Source of the DNA: Thermoanaerobaculia bacterium
GTDB lineage: Bacteria > Acidobacteriota > Thermoanaerobaculia > Multivoradales > UBA5704
Direction of reading: 5' to 3'
Assembly (NCBI GenBank): GCA_025937035.1
Contig: JAICSG010000245.1
Location: 1-6,386 of the forward strand
Length of the DNA stretch: 6,386 nt
The stretch's first letter is position 1, and each line of letters starts with the position of its first letter. The notes under the pieces are model-generated. The model worked only from the letters and a program-made list of their open reading frames with translations. It made no database searches and was not told the DNA's origin. The position numbers and the translations under genes are program-made. Positions 5,001 through 6,386 of the stretch are shown here, piece after piece.

Positions 5001-6056
5001 GCGGTGCCACCGCAGCGCCTCCGCGCCCGGCGGCGGGCCCGCCTGGCCGTCGACCTGGAGCTCCTCGACGTTCCAGACACCGCGCAGCGGCGAGCGCACC
5101 GTACGGTTCTGGATCTGATGCCAGCCCATGCTCAGGATGAGCGCGCTGAAGCCGACGGCGGCCACCGCCTGGAACGCCAGCCCGGCACGGCGGAGCCCGC
5201 GCCGCTGGACCAGCCGGGGGTCGGGGGCCGCGGGCGCCGGGCGGTTGAGCACCAGCAGGTCGGCGAGCCGCCGCAGGTCGTGCGCCGCCAGAAAGACGGC
5301 CATGGCCAGCAGGTGCGACGAGAACAGCTTGACCGGCACGTCATAGCAGAGGTTGAGCATCACGACGTTGGTGAGGGCGCCGATGCTCACCAGCGCCCCC
5401 AGCAGCGTGGTGCGGCGGAAGAGGAGGAGCATGCCGCCGGCCCACTCGGTGAGACCGGCGAAGATGGTGTAGGGCGCCGAGGCCCCCATGAACGTCCACA
5501 GGAGCCCCATGGGCGAGGCGTCGCCGAACGGCTGTGTCAGGCGGTCGAGCGTGGGGGGCGGGAACTGGGAGGGCACGATCTTGAGCCCGCCGTATTCGAT
5601 CATCGTCAGGCCCAGCCCGAAGCGGACGCCGACCCGGAGCCACTCGTACAGGCGCGCGTAATCGGCGCGCTTGCGGTCGAGCAGCGACCAGACCACCGTC
5701 GCCGCCAGGGCGAGGACCAGGCTGCAGAAGACCGCGACCCAATCGGCCATCGTGTCCCCGCTGCCGGTGGGGTGAACGGTGGCGCTGACCGCGAACAGGT
5801 GCCTGCCGACCCAGGGCACGACCGCGGTCCAGACCTGGTAATACCAGTCCGCCACGAAGCCGGCGCCGGGCAAGAGCGCCAGCACCCCCACGAAGATGGA
5901 CAGCAGGTACAGGGAGAGATACGAGAACGCGAAGCGGAAGAGGATCCGCTTCCCGGGCCCCCAGGCGGGAGCCGCGGCCTCGCGATCCATCCCCTCAGCC
6001 GGCGTGGCGTCCGGCGGCTCCGGCTCGATCTCCATCGACCTGTCGAATACGGCCAT
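4710..6056 (-). CDS. DoxX-like membrane protein with C-terminal soluble domain
   Basis: A 448-residue protein with an acidic N-terminal tail (1-30), about seven hydrophobic helices (roughly 37-64, 105-126, 140-160, 183-203, 206-230, 232-258 and 290-311) and a soluble C-terminal domain (about 325-448). The helical core carries YGGLKIVPSQFPPP, SPMGLLWTFMG, TEWAGGMLLLFRRTTLLGAL and NLCYDVPVKLFSSHLL, a pattern of proteins usually filed as DoxX-like; their biochemical function is mostly unknown. The tail begins GVWNVEELQVDG and ends FHWVNEDPFNR; it looks beta-rich, but no catalytic motif is visible. The ATG has GGAGGTG six bases upstream. The gene lies 39 bases downstream of a paralogue, and the two probably form one transcript. 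The DoxX-like label rests on remembered motifs, not a search. Confidence 0.82.
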   Translation of the reverse strand: MAVFDRSMEIEPEPPDATPAEGMDREAAAPAWGPGKRILFRFAFSYLSLYLLSIFVGVLALLPGAGFVADWYYQVWTAVVPWVGRHLFAVSATVHPTGSGDTMADWVAVFCSLVLALAATVVWSLLDRKRADYARLYEWLRVGVRFGLGLTMIEYGGLKIVPSQFPPPTLDRLTQPFGDASPMGLLWTFMGASAPYTIFAGLTEWAGGMLLLFRRTTLLGALVSIGALTNVVMLNLCYDVPVKLFSSHLLAMAVFLAAHDLRRLADLLVLNRPAPAAPDPRLVQRRGLRRAGLAFQAVAAVGFSALILSMGWHQIQNRTVRSPLRGVWNVEELQVDGQAGPPPGAEALRWHRLVLDRPGTFAVQLTSDSRQRYGLKLDAAHKTMALTRRDDPVWKSALSYQRPAPDRLTLEGTFDGHKVRASLHRVEDSKFLLVTRGFHWVNEDPFNR

Positions 6057-6060
6057 GTCG

Positions 6061-6067
6061 CACCTCC
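6061..6067 (-). promoter_or_regulatory. Ribosome binding site GGAGGTG of the DoxX-like gene
   Basis: On the minus strand GGAGGTG leaves six bases between GGAGG and the ATG at 6056. It lies in the 39-base gap after the upstream paralogue's stop and confirms that start. Confidence 0.8.
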
Positions 6068-6095
6068 GGGCCGGCTCGGCGTCTCGCCGGAACGA

Positions 6096-6386
6096 TCAAT
6101 GATTGAAAGGATATTCGCTCACCCAATGGAAGCCCCGGGTCTTGAGCGTGAACCTGGGCTCCTCGATCCGGTGGAGGCTCGCCCGCACCTTCCTGCCGTC
6201 GAGCGTCCCCGCCAGCAGGAGGTGCCCCGGCGCGGGCTCCTGATAGCTGAGGCTGGCCTTCCAGGCCGGCTCGTCGCGCTTCTTCAAGGCGATCGTCTTC
6301 TTGTGGGTGTCCAGATCGGAGAAATAACGCTGCCGGGTATTGTTCATCAGCAGGACGGAAAAGAGGTTTGAATAATCGAATACCAC
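6096..6386 (-). CDS. 3' end of a paralogue of the DoxX-like protein (cut by window edge)
   Basis: The last 96 codons of a gene that enters from the right edge. The product aligns without gaps to residues 353-448 of the neighbouring DoxX-like protein, with about 55 identities counted by eye. Shared blocks are RQRY, ALSYQ/SLSYQ with PAP, KVRASLHR and TRGFHWV-E-PFN. The match begins at the first visible residue, so the rest of the gene, probably including a membrane part, lies beyond the window. The GTG at the edge should not be taken as the start, since homology gives no sign of beginning there. Its stop is 39 bases before the DoxX-like start, so the two are probably co-transcribed. The outermost 45 bases are less GC-rich than the rest. 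Whether this copy also has the membrane helices or is a stand-alone soluble domain is undecided. Confidence 0.75.
   Translation of the reverse strand: MVFDYSNLFSVLLMNNTRQRYFSDLDTHKKTIALKKRDEPAWKASLSYQEPAPGHLLLAGTLDGRKVRASLHRIEEPRFTLKTRGFHWVSEYPFNH

Noticed and set aside
4617..6371. 584-codon open frame on the plus strand across the DoxX-like gene and its paralogue
   Set aside because: It is antisense to two genes with clear homology to each other, spans their gap, has no ribosome site, and its composition (R, G, P, E, H) is typical of a GC-rich shadow frame. The internal similarity of its ends only mirrors the paralogy on the minus strand.

Overview
The window is a GC-rich (by eye about two-thirds G+C) bacterial chromosomal segment with seven genes, two of them cut by the window edges. 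Strong Shine-Dalgarno sites of the form GGAGGTG(A) stand 6-7 bases before several starts. An ECF sigma/anti-sigma pair, secreted hydrolases and a DoxX-like membrane protein with a soluble tail, together with 9-bp-period GTCCYTG repeats, would fit an Acidobacteriota-type or similar soil/sediment bacterium. That placement is inference only; there is no rRNA or marker gene.

Left block, minus strand (1653 down to 1): an ECF RNA polymerase sigma factor (982-1641) is followed 15 bases later by a one-pass membrane anti-sigma factor with a zinc-finger motif (199-966). After a 60-base gap filled with a 9-bp repeat comes the 5' end of a probable lipoprotein gene (1-138) that leaves the window. The three look like one operon: a regulator, its membrane-bound inhibitor, and an exported protein.

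Middle block, plus strand (1775-3971): diverging from the sigma gene are a membrane-anchored SGNH/GDSL-family hydrolase (1775-2857) and an alpha/beta hydrolase of the serine-esterase/peptidase type (start 2925 or 3012, end 3971). A GC-rich hairpin pair (3973-4013) separates this block from the convergent genes to its right.

Right block, minus strand (4032-6386): a small exported protein with a ten-cysteine segment and two EF-hand calcium loops (4032-4541), then a seven-helix DoxX-like membrane protein with a C-terminal soluble domain (4710-6056), then the 3' end of a second gene whose product matches that C-terminal domain at about 55 of 96 positions without gaps (6096-6386). The last two are tandem paralogues 39 bases apart.

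The least expected signal is a short repeat with an exact 9-base step (GTCCYTG plus two free bases). It lies between the anti-sigma and lipoprotein genes, runs in inverted orientation into the lipoprotein's own 5' coding end, and recurs at the 5' end of the alpha/beta hydrolase, where it would encode the hydrophobic core of the signal peptide. No defence system, CRISPR array, transposase, tRNA or rRNA was seen.
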